A stretch of DNA of 64,000 bases from Actibacterium naphthalenivorans (GCF_014196965.1 NZ_JACIEQ010000001.1:1240001-1304000), one strand, 5' to 3'; positions 29,170 to 37,852 are shown, counted from the first letter of the stretch. The notes: generated by a model not told the origin, from the sequence alone. Translations and numbers: made by a program.

Positions 29170-30654
29170 ATGTCCAGTATTCTGACCAACACCAGCGCGA
29201 TGGTCGCGCTTCAGACCCTCAAGGGAATCAACGCCAGCCTGACCAAGACGCAGGATGAGATCGCCACCGGCAAATCCGTCGCCTCGGCCAAGGACAACGC
29301 GGCCGTCTGGGCGATTTCGAAAGTGATGGAATCCGACGTGAAAGGGTTCAAGGCGATTTCCGACAGCCTGTCGCTGGGCGAATCCAGCGTCGCGGTGGCG
29401 CGCCAGGCCTCTGAAACGGTCTCCGACCTGCTGACGGAGATCAAGGGCAAGGTCGTGGCCGCCCAGGAAAGTAACGTCGACCGGGCCAAGATCCAGACCG
29501 ATATCAACGCGCTGCGCGATCAGATCACCTCGGTCGTCGGCGCGGCGCAATTCAACGGCCTCAACCTGGTGCAGGGGACAGAGGCGGTGGATATCCTGTC
29601 CTCGCTCGACCGGGCGAACGACGGCACGGTCGCGGCCTCGAACATCTCGGTCGAACGGCATGACCTGACCACCAGCACCGGCTCCATGGGCTCCGGCACC
29701 GATCTGTCGGCGAATGCGACCCTCTCCGCGGCCGCGGCCACCAACACGGGCAATAGCGCGACGATCACGCTGGCTGCGGACGCGGATGTCTCGGGCGATA
29801 CGTTCGAGATCACCGTGGGCGGCGCGACGCTGAGTTTTGCAGCCGGTGACATCACGGGCGATCAGGACGCCGCCGCCTCGGCCATTTCGGGCGCGATCAA
29901 CGCGTTGGGCCTGGTCGGGGTGTCGGCCAGCGCATCGACCAATGTGGTCACCCTGACCTCGACCCGCGCGTTCGAGGATGTGGCGATTGCCGGCACCAAG
30001 AACGGCGGCGCGACGGATATCACCCTGTCGGCGGCCGAAATCTCGGAGCGCGCCGAAACGCTCACCTTCTCCGCCTCGGCCAATGTGAAGGAGGGTGACG
30101 GCTACCAGATGTCGGTCGGCGGCACCGCCTATACCTATGTCGCCGGCAAGGGTGAGACGTTCGAAGATGTTGCCCGTGGTCTGAAAGCGGCCGTCGATGG
30201 CGGCAAGATCGCCGATGTGACCACTCAGGTCGCGCAGAACGACTCCGGGCAGTGGACGCTGAAGGTCGATAACAACAGCGGGTCCAGCGTGGCGCTGGCG
30301 CGCTCGGCCGCCGAGGGCGGCACGGCCTCGGGCGGGCTGTTCGGGCTTGGCGGGATCGACGTGACCACCGATGCGGGCGCCGATGCGGCGCTCGGCACCA
30401 TCGAGACGCTGATCGACAACGCGATCGATGCTTCGGCCGCGTTCGGCTCGGTCGAAGGCCGGATCGGAACCCAGAACGATTTCATCGGAAAGCTGACCGA
30501 CGCGCTGAAAACCGGCATCGGCTCGATGGTGGATGCGGATATGGAAGCGGCGTCGGCCCGGCTTCAGGCGCTCCAGGTGCAGCAGCAGCTGGGTACGCAG
30601 GCGCTTTCGATCGCCAACCAGGCGCCGCAGAACATCCTGTCGCTGTTCCGGTAA
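29170..30654 (+). CDS. fliC: Flagellin
   Basis: A 494-residue flagellin. The conserved D0/D1 N-terminus (SSILTNTSAMVALQTLKGIN, IATGKSVASAKDNAAVWAIS) and C-terminus (RLQALQVQQQLGTQALSIAN, ending QNILSLFR) flank a long middle region of about 300 residues. The middle contains Flagellin-IN-like units such as DTFEITVGGATLSF. It is almost Cys-free and Thr/Ser/Ala/Gly-rich. AAAGGA precedes the ATG. The protein is clearly larger than the roughly 270-residue flagellins of Caulobacter. flaF and flbT follow directly. Confidence 0.96.
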   Translation: MSSILTNTSAMVALQTLKGINASLTKTQDEIATGKSVASAKDNAAVWAISKVMESDVKGFKAISDSLSLGESSVAVARQASETVSDLLTEIKGKVVAAQESNVDRAKIQTDINALRDQITSVVGAAQFNGLNLVQGTEAVDILSSLDRANDGTVAASNISVERHDLTTSTGSMGSGTDLSANATLSAAAATNTGNSATITLAADADVSGDTFEITVGGATLSFAAGDITGDQDAAASAISGAINALGLVGVSASASTNVVTLTSTRAFEDVAIAGTKNGGATDITLSAAEISERAETLTFSASANVKEGDGYQMSVGGTAYTYVAGKGETFEDVARGLKAAVDGGKIADVTTQVAQNDSGQWTLKVDNNSGSSVALARSAAEGGTASGGLFGLGGIDVTTDAGADAALGTIETLIDNAIDASAAFGSVEGRIGTQNDFIGKLTDALKTGIGSMVDADMEAASARLQALQVQQQLGTQALSIANQAPQNILSLFR

Positions 30655-30664
30655 CGTCCTGGGC

Positions 30665-30687
30665 CGGGGCGCCAAGACCGCGCCCCG
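30665..30687 (+). terminator. Hairpin between fliC and flaF
   Basis: CGGGGCGC (30665-30672) and GCGCCCCG (30680-30687) form a perfect 8-bp stem with a 7-nt loop, starting 11 nt after the fliC stop. No T run follows. It may cause partial termination or protect the fliC mRNA from 3' decay, which would make flagellin much more abundant than FlaF and FlbT. Confidence 0.55.
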
Positions 30688-30727
30688 ACCCGCCCCCTGA
30701 CCCCGCATTTTACCGGAAGGACCCCCC

Positions 30728-31111
30728 TTGAACGCGCAATTCATGGCAAAGACCGCCTATTCCGCCCCGCGGCAGGCAGCGATCCGTACGCCGCGGACCA
30801 TCGAATATGAGGCTTTTGCGCAGATCACGGCCCGACTGAAGTCCGCCAGCGCAGGCGGCGCGGGAAATTTTCCCGCCCTGGCCGCGGCGCTGCACGAGAA
30901 CCGCAGGCTCTGGACCACGCTTGCCGCCGATGTGGCAGGAGCGGGAAACGCCCTGCCCGAGACGCTGCGCGCGCGGCTGTTCTATCTTTCCGAATTCACC
31001 GCGATACATACATCAAAGGTGCTTTCGGGCAAAGAGAGTGCCGATCCGCTGATCGAGATCAACGCTGCGGTCATGGCGGGCCTTGGCCATACGGGGGAGC
31101 ACGCGCGATGA
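30728..31111 (+). CDS. flaF: Flagellin synthesis regulator FlaF, TTG start
   Basis: A 127-residue FlaF protein with the family features MAKTAYSAPRQA, RTPRTIEYEAFAQITARL and ALHENRRLWTTLAADV. In Caulobacter FlaF is needed for flagellin translation and secretion, working against FlbT. TTG at 30728 is chosen because GGAAGGA lies 7 nt upstream; ATG at 30743 would be 22 nt from that site. Its stop overlaps the flbT start by 4 nt. Confidence 0.9.
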   Translation: MNAQFMAKTAYSAPRQAAIRTPRTIEYEAFAQITARLKSASAGGAGNFPALAAALHENRRLWTTLAADVAGAGNALPETLRARLFYLSEFTAIHTSKVLSGKESADPLIEINAAVMAGLGHTGEHAR

Positions 31112-31512
31112 GCGGGCTTGTTCTGAAGCTGGCGCCGAAAGAGCGGGTGCTGATCAATGGCGCGGTCATAGAGAATGGCGATCGCCGGTCGCGGTTGAGC
31201 ATCGTGACGCCGGGGGCGAGCATCCTGCGGCTGCGCGATGCGATTCACCCCGAAGAGGTGAACACACCGGTGCGGCGGGTGTGCTACATCGCGCAGTTGG
31301 TCCTGTCCGGCGACGCGGTTCCGGAAGAGGCGCGGATGCAGCTTCTGCGCGGGATCGAACAGCTGAGTCAGGTTCTGACCGATCATGACAGCCGCACCCA
31401 GCTGAGGCTGGCCAGCGACGCGGTGATGGAGGGGCAGTTCTATCAGGCGCTCAAGGCGATGCGGGGCCTGCTGCCCCGCGAGGCGCGGTTGCTGGCCGCC
31501 GCGAAGACATGA
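31108..31512 (+). CDS. flbT: Flagellin mRNA regulator FlbT
   Basis: A 134-residue FlbT protein starting SGLVLKLAPKERVLINGAVIENGDRR, with the conserved DAIHPEEVNTPVRRVCYIAQ segment. FlbT represses flagellin synthesis post-transcriptionally in Caulobacter by acting on the flagellin mRNA leader until the hook is complete. The flaF-flbT pair next to fliC is characteristic of alphaproteobacterial flagella. The 4-nt overlaps at both ends suggest translational coupling. Confidence 0.93.
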   Translation: MSGLVLKLAPKERVLINGAVIENGDRRSRLSIVTPGASILRLRDAIHPEEVNTPVRRVCYIAQLVLSGDAVPEEARMQLLRGIEQLSQVLTDHDSRTQLRLASDAVMEGQFYQALKAMRGLLPREARLLAAAKT

Positions 31513-32309
31513 GCTTTCTGCCCGTCGTGCCGATGGGCGGTTATGCCGGCTGGCGGTTTCTGGAACGCACCATAGAAACCCAGAAAGCGGCGCATGACGA
31601 AGCGGCCTCGATGAAGCGTGATACGGCGTATTTCCGTGAGAATATCGCCAAGGTTACCTCGGCGGAGGCCCTGGTGGCCGACCACCGGCTTTTGTCCGTC
31701 GCGCTGGGGGCGTTCGGGCTGGACGATGACATCGGGAACCGGTTTTTCATTCAGAAGATCCTGTCTGACGGGACGCAAAGTGACGACGCACTTGCCAACA
31801 AGATCGCCGACAAGAGCTATCGGAAGTTGTCGGAGGCGTTCGGGTTCGGCGATCTCGCGGTGCCGAACACGCAGCTTTCGGATTTTCCCGACAGGATCAT
31901 CGCGGCCTACCAGACACGCCAGTTCGAAATCGCGGTAGGGGATCAGAACGCCGATATGCGGCTGGCACTGCACCTGACGCGGGAGCTGGGCACGCTTGCC
32001 TCGGCCGACAGCGGTGACGATACGAAATGGTATAGCGTGATGGGATCGGAACCGTTGCGCGAGGTATTCGAGACAGCATTCGGGCTGCCTGATTCATTCG
32101 CGGCGCTGGATATAGACAAGCAGATGGAGGTGTTTCGCACACGCACCGAGCGCGCCTTTGGCGATGGCGAGATTTCACAGTTCCGCGATCCCGAGAAGAT
32201 GGATGAACTGCTGCGTCTGTTTCTGGTCCGTTCGGAACTGGCCGCCAGCGCCGCGGGATTCAGCCCGGCGCAGACGGCGCTGACACTGCTGAGCAACGCG
32301 GCGCGCTGA
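31509..32309 (+). CDS. DUF1217 flagellar-cluster protein
   Basis: A 266-residue soluble protein of the DUF1217 family, found in alphaproteobacterial flagellar clusters and without assigned biochemical function. It begins SFLPVVPMGGYAGWRFLERT and contains two copies of a helical pattern ending in an AFGL/AFGF motif: LSVALGAFGLDDDIGNRFFI and LREVFETAFGLPDSFAALDI. A third, weaker copy is at SEAFGFGDLA. No signal peptide is visible. It is coupled to flbT by a 4-nt overlap, so a role in flagellin supply or export is a reasonable guess. It converges on fliI with a 3-nt gap. Confidence 0.8.
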   Translation: MSFLPVVPMGGYAGWRFLERTIETQKAAHDEAASMKRDTAYFRENIAKVTSAEALVADHRLLSVALGAFGLDDDIGNRFFIQKILSDGTQSDDALANKIADKSYRKLSEAFGFGDLAVPNTQLSDFPDRIIAAYQTRQFEIAVGDQNADMRLALHLTRELGTLASADSGDDTKWYSVMGSEPLREVFETAFGLPDSFAALDIDKQMEVFRTRTERAFGDGEISQFRDPEKMDELLRLFLVRSELAASAAGFSPAQTALTLLSNAAR

Positions 32310-32312
32310 CGG

Positions 32313-33695
32313 TCAGGCCGTCAGCCGGGTCGGTTGCGGCACGGCGGGATCCGCTGCGCCGGCGCGGGCCGTCACATCGGCCTGCGCCAGACATGTCGCC
32401 AGCCGGTCGAAGCTGGCCCGGCTGTCCACTGGTTCATCCTCTGCCAGGAACGCGTCCAGCGCGGGCCAGACACGTAGGGCGGCGTCGATTTCGGGGTCCG
32501 ACCCCCGCGCGTAAAGCCCGGCCTGCACCATCATCTCCGCCCGGTCATAAGCCCCGAGAAGACGGCGCGCGCGGGCGATCAGGGTATTTTCCGGCGCACT
32601 GGCCGCATCGGGCAGGCTGCGCGAGACCGAGCGGAGGAGATCCACCGCCGGGAACCGCCCACGCTCGGCGATCTGGCGGTCCATGACCACATGCCCGTCC
32701 AGCACCCCGCGCAGGATATCGGCCACCGGCTCTTCCATATCCGATCCCGCGACAAGCACGCTGAAGACCGCGGTGATGTCGCCGGTCGCGCCCGCGCCCG
32801 GGCCCGCGCGTTCGGCCAGTGACATGATCAGCTGCGCCATCGAGGGCGGATAGCCGCGCAGCGCGCTTTCTTCGCCCGTGGCGAGGGCGACTTCGCGGTG
32901 CGCTTCGGCAAATCGTGTGACTGAATCGGCCAGAAACAGAACATGCTGCCCCTGATCTCGGAAATGTTCTGCCACCGCCATGGCCGCCCATGCCGCCCGG
33001 CGGCGCATCAGCGGCGACTGGTCAGAGGTCGCCGCCACAACGATGGAACGCGCCATACCCTCGGGGCCGAGCACACGATCGACAAACTCTCGCACCTCGC
33101 GCCCGCGCTCACCGATCAGGGCGATGACGGCGATATCCGCCTTCACCCCGCGCGCGAGCTTTGCCAGAAGCGTGGATTTCCCCACCCCGGACCCGGCGAA
33201 CAGCCCGATCCGCTGGCCGCGCACCAGCGGCAGCAAGGTGTTGAAAACGGCAACACCGGTTTCGAGCCGTGCCCCGAGCGGGCGGCGGTGAGTGGCCGGC
33301 GGCGGCGCGCTGCGCAGCGGGCGGCGACGCGCACCGCCCAGCAAGGGCCGGCCGTCCAGCGGGTTCCCGAGCGGATCGATCACCCGGCCCAGCCAGCTTT
33401 GATCGGGGGCAATCGTCGCCGCACCTTTCAGCGCCACCTGATCACCGATCGAGAGCCCCTCGGACGGGCCATCGGGAAACACGGTCAACTGGCCGGGCTG
33501 CAGCCCCAGCACCTCCCCCGCCAGGGGGGTGCCGCAGCGGCGCCGAATCTCGACGATATCGCCGATACCGCCGCAATTCGACAAGCCGGAAACAGAGACT
33601 GTTTCACCCTGAACACCGCATATGCGCCCGATCGTCCGAGAGGCGCGCAATCCGCCGAGAGCAGCGCCAAGCGCGGTGAGTTCGGGATATGGCAT
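32313..33695 (-). CDS. fliI: Flagellar export ATPase FliI
   Basis: A 460-residue F1-beta-like ATPase that unfolds or releases substrates at the flagellar export gate. Walker A GSGVGKST is at residues 168-175, with the family segments ALIGERGREVREF and VLFLADSVTRFAEAHREV (Walker B). The length is normal. It is transcribed alone and away from flgB across an 82-nt gap that carries a CtrA-like box. Confidence 0.95.
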   Translation of the reverse strand: MPYPELTALGAALGGLRASRTIGRICGVQGETVSVSGLSNCGGIGDIVEIRRRCGTPLAGEVLGLQPGQLTVFPDGPSEGLSIGDQVALKGAATIAPDQSWLGRVIDPLGNPLDGRPLLGGARRRPLRSAPPPATHRRPLGARLETGVAVFNTLLPLVRGQRIGLFAGSGVGKSTLLAKLARGVKADIAVIALIGERGREVREFVDRVLGPEGMARSIVVAATSDQSPLMRRRAAWAAMAVAEHFRDQGQHVLFLADSVTRFAEAHREVALATGEESALRGYPPSMAQLIMSLAERAGPGAGATGDITAVFSVLVAGSDMEEPVADILRGVLDGHVVMDRQIAERGRFPAVDLLRSVSRSLPDAASAPENTLIARARRLLGAYDRAEMMVQAGLYARGSDPEIDAALRVWPALDAFLAEDEPVDSRASFDRLATCLAQADVTARAGAADPAVPQPTRLTA

Positions 33696-33743
33696 GGGGA
33701 TTCTCCACTATGGCTCTGACAACGGTTTCTAAAGGAATCAGGG

Positions 33744-33758
33744 TTAAGCCTTGATTGA
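33744..33758. promoter_or_regulatory. CtrA-like box between fliI and flgB
   Basis: TTAA-N7-TTGA matches the full CtrA consensus TTAA-N7-TTAA at 7 of 8 fixed positions. It lies in the 82-nt divergent gap, 49-63 nt from the fliI start and 20-34 nt from the flgB start. Confidence 0.5.
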
Positions 33759-33777
33759 AACCGAGGGAGAAGCCCGG

Positions 33778-34167
33778 ATGTTCGACAAGCTAGAGATCCT
33801 GCAAATGGCACATGGCATGGCCACCCATGCCGCTGCCCGCCAGTCCGTTCTGGCCCGCAACATCGCCAATGCCGACACGCCCGGCTACCGCGCGCAGGAC
33901 GTTGCCCCCTTTTCGCAAACCTATCAGCAGACATCGGGCGATTTCGCCCCCCGCACGACCCGCGCCCGCCATCTTTCGGCACTGGCCGGGCCGGGGCCGG
34001 GGGCCGCGGCACATGTTGTAGGCGGCGCCGAGGAATCGCCCAACGGCAACAGCGTTTCACTGGAAACCGAGATGATGAAGGCGGTGGAGACGCGGGCCCA
34101 GCATGACATGGCCCTGACCATCTATCAAAGCGCGCTTGGGATCATGCGCGCCAGCCTCGGCCGATAA
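33778..34167 (+). CDS. flgB: Flagellar basal-body proximal rod protein FlgB
   Basis: A 129-residue rod protein with the family N-terminus FDKLEILQMAHGMATHAAARQ, the hallmark NIANADTPGYRAQDV and the C-terminal helix TIYQSALGIMRASLG. The ATG at 33778 is used; a TTG at 33751 adds nine residues. It heads the operon flgB-flgC-fliE-fliQ-flgF-flgG-flgA-flgH-fliL. Confidence 0.93.
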   Translation: MFDKLEILQMAHGMATHAAARQSVLARNIANADTPGYRAQDVAPFSQTYQQTSGDFAPRTTRARHLSALAGPGPGAAAHVVGGAEESPNGNSVSLETEMMKAVETRAQHDMALTIYQSALGIMRASLGR

Positions 34168-34179
34168 GGAGCACGCGGG

Positions 34180-34572
34180 ATGAGCGATCTGATGAAAACC
34201 CTCGCGCTGTCGGCCAGCGGGATGCAGGCGCAGAGCACGCGGCTGCGCCATGTTTCGGAAAACATCGCCAATGCAGACACCCCCGGTTACCGCCGCAAGA
34301 CCATGCGGTTCGAACAGATGGTAACCGGCGGAGAACTGACGGGGCAGGTAAAGCCCGGCCCCGTCTCCCTGGACCAGCGGGCGCTTGAACGGGTGTTCGA
34401 CCCGGGCCACCCGCTGGCCGATGAAAATGGTCACTATGACGGCTCGAATGTCGATCTGGTGGTCGAAATCGCGGACGCGCGCGAAGCGCAGCGCAGCTAT
34501 GAGGCGAACCTCAAGATGTTCGATCAGGCCCGGCAGATGACGTCGAGCCTGCTTGACCTGCTGCGCCGATAA
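34180..34572 (+). CDS. flgC: Flagellar basal-body rod protein FlgC
   Basis: A 130-residue rod protein with ENIANADTPGYRRKTM near the N-terminus and YDGSNVDLVVEIADAREAQR and SYEANLKMFDQARQM at the C-terminus, both diagnostic of FlgC. AAGGAGC precedes the ATG. It is 12 nt downstream of flgB. Confidence 0.95.
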   Translation: MSDLMKTLALSASGMQAQSTRLRHVSENIANADTPGYRRKTMRFEQMVTGGELTGQVKPGPVSLDQRALERVFDPGHPLADENGHYDGSNVDLVVEIADAREAQRSYEANLKMFDQARQMTSSLLDLLRR

Positions 34573-34584
34573 AGGAGTGCCAGA

Positions 34585-34878
34585 ATGGACATAACATCCT
34601 CCACCGCCGCCGCCCAGGCCTATGCCACGGCCCGGCCGGCGACCCGCCCCAGCCCCAAAGCCGCCGCCGAAGAGGGCGGTTTTGCCCGGCTGGCGCGGGA
34701 ATTCACCGAAACGCTGCAAACTGGCGAGACAACCGCCAAGGCCGCGATGACCGGCGGCGCCGACCCGCATGCGCTGGTGCAGGCGCTGGCGCAGACGGAA
34801 CTGGCGGTGGAAACCGCCGTGACCGTGCGTGACAAGGTGGTCGAGGCCTATCAGGAAATCCTGCGGATGCCGGTTTAG
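34585..34878 (+). CDS. fliE: Flagellar hook-basal body protein FliE
   Basis: A 97-residue FliE, the adaptor between the MS ring and the rod. The C-terminal half GADPHALVQALAQTELAVETAVTVRDKVVEAY is the conserved part; the family ending YQEILRMPV is present. AAAGGAG lies upstream of the ATG. Confidence 0.93.
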   Translation: MDITSSTAAAQAYATARPATRPSPKAAAEEGGFARLAREFTETLQTGETTAKAAMTGGADPHALVQALAQTELAVETAVTVRDKVVEAYQEILRMPV

Positions 34879-34881
34879 GCC

Positions 34882-35148
34882 ATGGAAGAGATCATCTTTT
34901 ACGACACGCTGCGGCAGGGGCTTTGGATTGCGGTGGAGATTTCCACGCCGATCCTGCTGGTGGCGCTGGTTGTCGGGCTGGTCATCGGCCTGTTCCAGGC
35001 GCTGACCTCGGTACAGGAGATGACGCTGACCTTCGTGCCGAAACTTGCGGCCATTCTGGCGATGTTCTGTGTGTCGATGGGGTTCATGACCGAAACGCTG
35101 ACCGGGTTCTTCACCGAGCGGCTGGTGCCGCTGATCATCGGGGGCTAG
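34882..35148 (+). CDS. fliQ: Flagellar export gate protein FliQ
   Basis: An 88-residue membrane protein with two transmembrane helices. Family features include PILLVALVVGLVIGLFQALTSVQEMTL, given here by residues about 26-52, and FVPKLAAILA. FliQ forms part of the FliPQR export channel; fliP and fliR are elsewhere in the cluster. Confidence 0.94.
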   Translation: MEEIIFYDTLRQGLWIAVEISTPILLVALVVGLVIGLFQALTSVQEMTLTFVPKLAAILAMFCVSMGFMTETLTGFFTERLVPLIIGG

Positions 35149-35151
35149 GGG

Positions 35152-35868
35152 ATGGACAACGCAGGCTATACCACGCTGACCCGCCAGGCCGGGCTGCTGC
35201 GCGAAATGCAGAGTGTGGCCCATAACATCGCCAATATCTCGACAACGGGCTATCGGCGCGAAGGGGTGATTTTTTCGGAATTCGTGCAGGACACCGGCGC
35301 CGGGGCGCCGTCCTTGTCGATGGCCGCCGCGAATGCGCGGCAGACCGACCTTCAGCAGGGGCCGCTGACCCAGACCGGCGGCGCGTTCGACTTCGCCGTC
35401 GAGGGGCCCGGGTTCTTTCTGGTCGAAACCCCGCAGGGGGAGCGGCTGACCCGCGCCGGGGCGTTCACACCGAACGAGGCCGGCGAACTGGCCACGCCTG
35501 ACGGCCACCGCCTGCTGGATGCCGGCGGCACGCCGGTGTTCGTGCCGCCCGATGCCGATGATCTGAGCCTGGCCGCCGACGGCACGCTCAGCGCGGGCGG
35601 GCGGGCCCTGACGCAGATCGGCCTCTACCAGCCCGGCGATCCTGCCGATCTGACCCATGAGGCGGGCACATTATTCGCCTTTAACGGTGAAATAGAGCCT
35701 GTTCTGGACGGCGTGATCCTTCAGGGTTTCATCGAGAACTCGAATGTCGACGCGGTGGCCGAAGTCGCCCGGATGATCGAAGTGCAACATGCCTATGAAC
35801 TTGGTCAGAGCTTTCTGGAGCGGGAGGATGAACGCATCCGCGCCGTTCTGCGGACGCTTGGCCAGTAA
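35152..35868 (+). CDS. flgF: Flagellar basal-body rod protein FlgF
   Basis: A 238-residue rod protein. It starts MDNAGYTTLTRQAGLLREMQ and has NIANISTTGYRREGVIFSEF, the FlgE/F/G core FAVEGPGFFLVETPQGERLTR, and the C-terminal NVDAVAEVARMIEVQHAYEL. It is shorter than FlgG and lacks the FlgG-type C-terminus, supporting FlgF. It lies 3 nt after fliQ. Confidence 0.92.
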   Translation: MDNAGYTTLTRQAGLLREMQSVAHNIANISTTGYRREGVIFSEFVQDTGAGAPSLSMAAANARQTDLQQGPLTQTGGAFDFAVEGPGFFLVETPQGERLTRAGAFTPNEAGELATPDGHRLLDAGGTPVFVPPDADDLSLAADGTLSAGGRALTQIGLYQPGDPADLTHEAGTLFAFNGEIEPVLDGVILQGFIENSNVDAVAEVARMIEVQHAYELGQSFLEREDERIRAVLRTLGQ

Positions 35869-35886
35869 CCAGCAAGGAGGTGACGC

Positions 35887-36672
35887 ATGCGCGCCCTGAC
35901 AATCGCCGCCACGGGCATGAGCGCCCAGCAGATGCGGGTCGAGGTGATTTCCAACAACCTCGCCAACATGAACACCACCGGCTACAACGCCCGGCGGGCC
36001 GAATTCGCGGACCTGCACTATCAGCAGATGACGCGGCCCGGCACGATCAACGCCGCCGACGGCACCGTGCTGCCCACCGGTGTGCAGCTCGGGCTGGGGG
36101 TGCGCCCCGCCGCCGTCAGCGTGACCCTGTCGCAGGGGTCGCTTTCGGCCACCGGCGGCGACCTTGATCTGGCGATCGAGGGAAAGGGGTATCTTGAGAT
36201 CACCCTGCCCTCGGGCCAGCCCGCCTTTACCCGTGACGGGGCGTTGAAACGCACGGGGGACGGGTTGATCGTGACATCGGACGGGTTTCCGGTGGTGCCT
36301 GACCTGACGGTGCCCGACGACGCGCGGGCGATTTCGATCAATGCCGCGGGCGAGGTCTACGCCTATTTCAACGACCGCGTGCAGCCAGAGCTTCTTGGGC
36401 AATTCTCTCTGGCCGGGTTTTCCAACGAAAAAGGGCTGGAGGCGATGGGATCGAACCTGTTCCTGGAAACCGCGGCCTCGGGCCCGGCGATCACCGGCAC
36501 GCCGGGCGAGGACGGGTTGGGCACACTGCGCCAGGGCTATCTGGAGGACAGCTCGGTCGACGCGGTCAGGGAGGTCACGGAACTGATCGAGGCGCAGCGC
36601 GGCTATGAGCTGAACGCCAAGGTGATCACCGCCGCCGACCAGATGCTCGGCGCAACCACGCAGGTGCGGTGA
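35887..36672 (+). CDS. flgG: Flagellar distal rod protein FlgG
   Basis: A 261-residue distal rod protein. MRALTIAATGMSAQQMRVEV, NNLANMNTTGYNARRAEFAD, the central DLDLAIEGKGYLEITLPSGQ and the C-terminus RGYELNAKVITAADQMLGAT are all typical FlgG. AAGGAGG precedes the ATG. The TGA shares its A with the flgA start. Confidence 0.96.
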   Translation: MRALTIAATGMSAQQMRVEVISNNLANMNTTGYNARRAEFADLHYQQMTRPGTINAADGTVLPTGVQLGLGVRPAAVSVTLSQGSLSATGGDLDLAIEGKGYLEITLPSGQPAFTRDGALKRTGDGLIVTSDGFPVVPDLTVPDDARAISINAAGEVYAYFNDRVQPELLGQFSLAGFSNEKGLEAMGSNLFLETAASGPAITGTPGEDGLGTLRQGYLEDSSVDAVREVTELIEAQRGYELNAKVITAADQMLGATTQVR

Positions 36673-37097
36673 TGCGCCTGTGCCTGCTTCTGCTGCTTCT
36701 GGCGGCGCCCGCCGGGGCCGACACACTTGTCGCGGCGCGAACAATCCGGGCAATGGCGATCCTCGGCCCGCAGGATCTGGCGTTGATCGCGGCGCCCGTG
36801 CCCGGCGCCCTGACCCGCCCCGAAGAGGTGATCGGTATGGAAAGCCGGGTGATCCTTTATGCCGGGCGCCCGATCCGCCCCGGAGACATCGGGCCACCCG
36901 CCATTGTCGAACGCAATCAGATCGTGCTGCTGCATTATCGCCAGAGCGGCCTGTCGATCACCACCGAGGGCCGCGCATTGGGCCGCGCCGGGGCGGGCGA
37001 TGTGGTGCGGGTGATGAATCTGGCCTCCCGCACCTCTGTCACCGGCCGGGTCAGCGAAACCGGCGAGGTCTTCGTGGGCAACCCGCAACATCCATAG
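36672..37097 (+). CDS. flgA: P-ring assembly chaperone FlgA, short form
   Basis: A 141-residue exported protein with a signal peptide (MRLCLLLLLLAAPAGAD) and a SAF-like domain (VAARTIRAMAILGPQDLALI, RPIRPGDIGPPAIVERNQIV, FVGNP ending). FlgA proteins assist FlgI P-ring assembly in the periplasm. It is shorter than the roughly 220-residue enterobacterial FlgA, keeping mostly the C-terminal SAF and ring-assembly part. ATG at 36672 overlaps the flgG stop. Confidence 0.88.
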   Translation: MRLCLLLLLLAAPAGADTLVAARTIRAMAILGPQDLALIAAPVPGALTRPEEVIGMESRVILYAGRPIRPGDIGPPAIVERNQIVLLHYRQSGLSITTEGRALGRAGAGDVVRVMNLASRTSVTGRVSETGEVFVGNPQHP

Positions 37098-37106
37098 GAG
37101 CGTGTG

Positions 37107-37841
37107 ATGAACAGCGCCAAACTCATGTGTTTTCTCGCCCTGCTTGCCATTCCGGCAGGTTGCGGCCGGGTTGCGAACCTGGGGCAGGCCCCTGGTTTCT
37201 CGCCGACGGAGGATGGAAATGCCTTCTTCGCCATGTCCTCGGCGCCCTTCCCCACCACAACCCGCACACACCCGCCCGCTGGCCAGGCCTCGCTCTGGAG
37301 CGGCGGGCGCGCCTCGCTGCTGGGAGACAGACGGGCGGAACGACGCGGTGATATCCTGACCGTGGTGATCGAGATCGACGACAAGGCCGAGATCTCCAAT
37401 TCCACGGGCCGCTCGCGCAGCGGGTCGGAGAGCCTTTCCCTGCCCAGCTTCTTCGGCATTCCGCAGCGGATCGACCGAAAACTGCCCGACGGCGCCAGCA
37501 TGGCCGAGGCTGTCTCTACCACCTCTTCCAGCGCGTCGAGCGGCGACGGATCGGTGCGGCGCAATGAAAAACTGACATTGCGGGTGGCGGCGACCATCAC
37601 CGATCTGCTGGCCAATGGCGTCGCGCGGATCGAAGGATCGCAGGAGGTGCGGGTGAATTTCGAAATGCGGGAGCTTCTGGTTACCGGCTATGTGCGGCCC
37701 GAAGACATCTCGCGCCAGAACGAGATTACCTATGACAAGATCGCCTCGGCCCGGATCTCCTATGGCGGACGCGGGCAGATCACGGATGTGCAGCAACCAC
37801 GGTATGGCCAGCAGATCGCCGATATCGTGCTGCCGTTCTGA
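37107..37841 (+). CDS. flgH: Flagellar L-ring lipoprotein FlgH
   Basis: A 244-residue outer-membrane lipoprotein with a lipobox at IPAGC near residues 17-21, then SLWSGGRASLLGDRRAERRGD, ITDLLANGVARIEGSQEVRV and the ending QQPRYGQQIADIVLPF, all FlgH hallmarks. The ATG at 37107 has AGGAG 6 nt upstream; a GTG one codon earlier is possible. FlgH forms the L ring around the distal rod. Confidence 0.95.
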   Translation: MNSAKLMCFLALLAIPAGCGRVANLGQAPGFSPTEDGNAFFAMSSAPFPTTTRTHPPAGQASLWSGGRASLLGDRRAERRGDILTVVIEIDDKAEISNSTGRSRSGSESLSLPSFFGIPQRIDRKLPDGASMAEAVSTTSSSASSGDGSVRRNEKLTLRVAATITDLLANGVARIEGSQEVRVNFEMRELLVTGYVRPEDISRQNEITYDKIASARISYGGRGQITDVQQPRYGQQIADIVLPF

Positions 37842-37852
37842 GGGCCGCGCGC

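Noticed and set aside
29017-30744. Minus-strand frame covering fliC
   Set aside because: Antisense shadow of the flagellin gene with an Arg/Gly-rich, featureless product.
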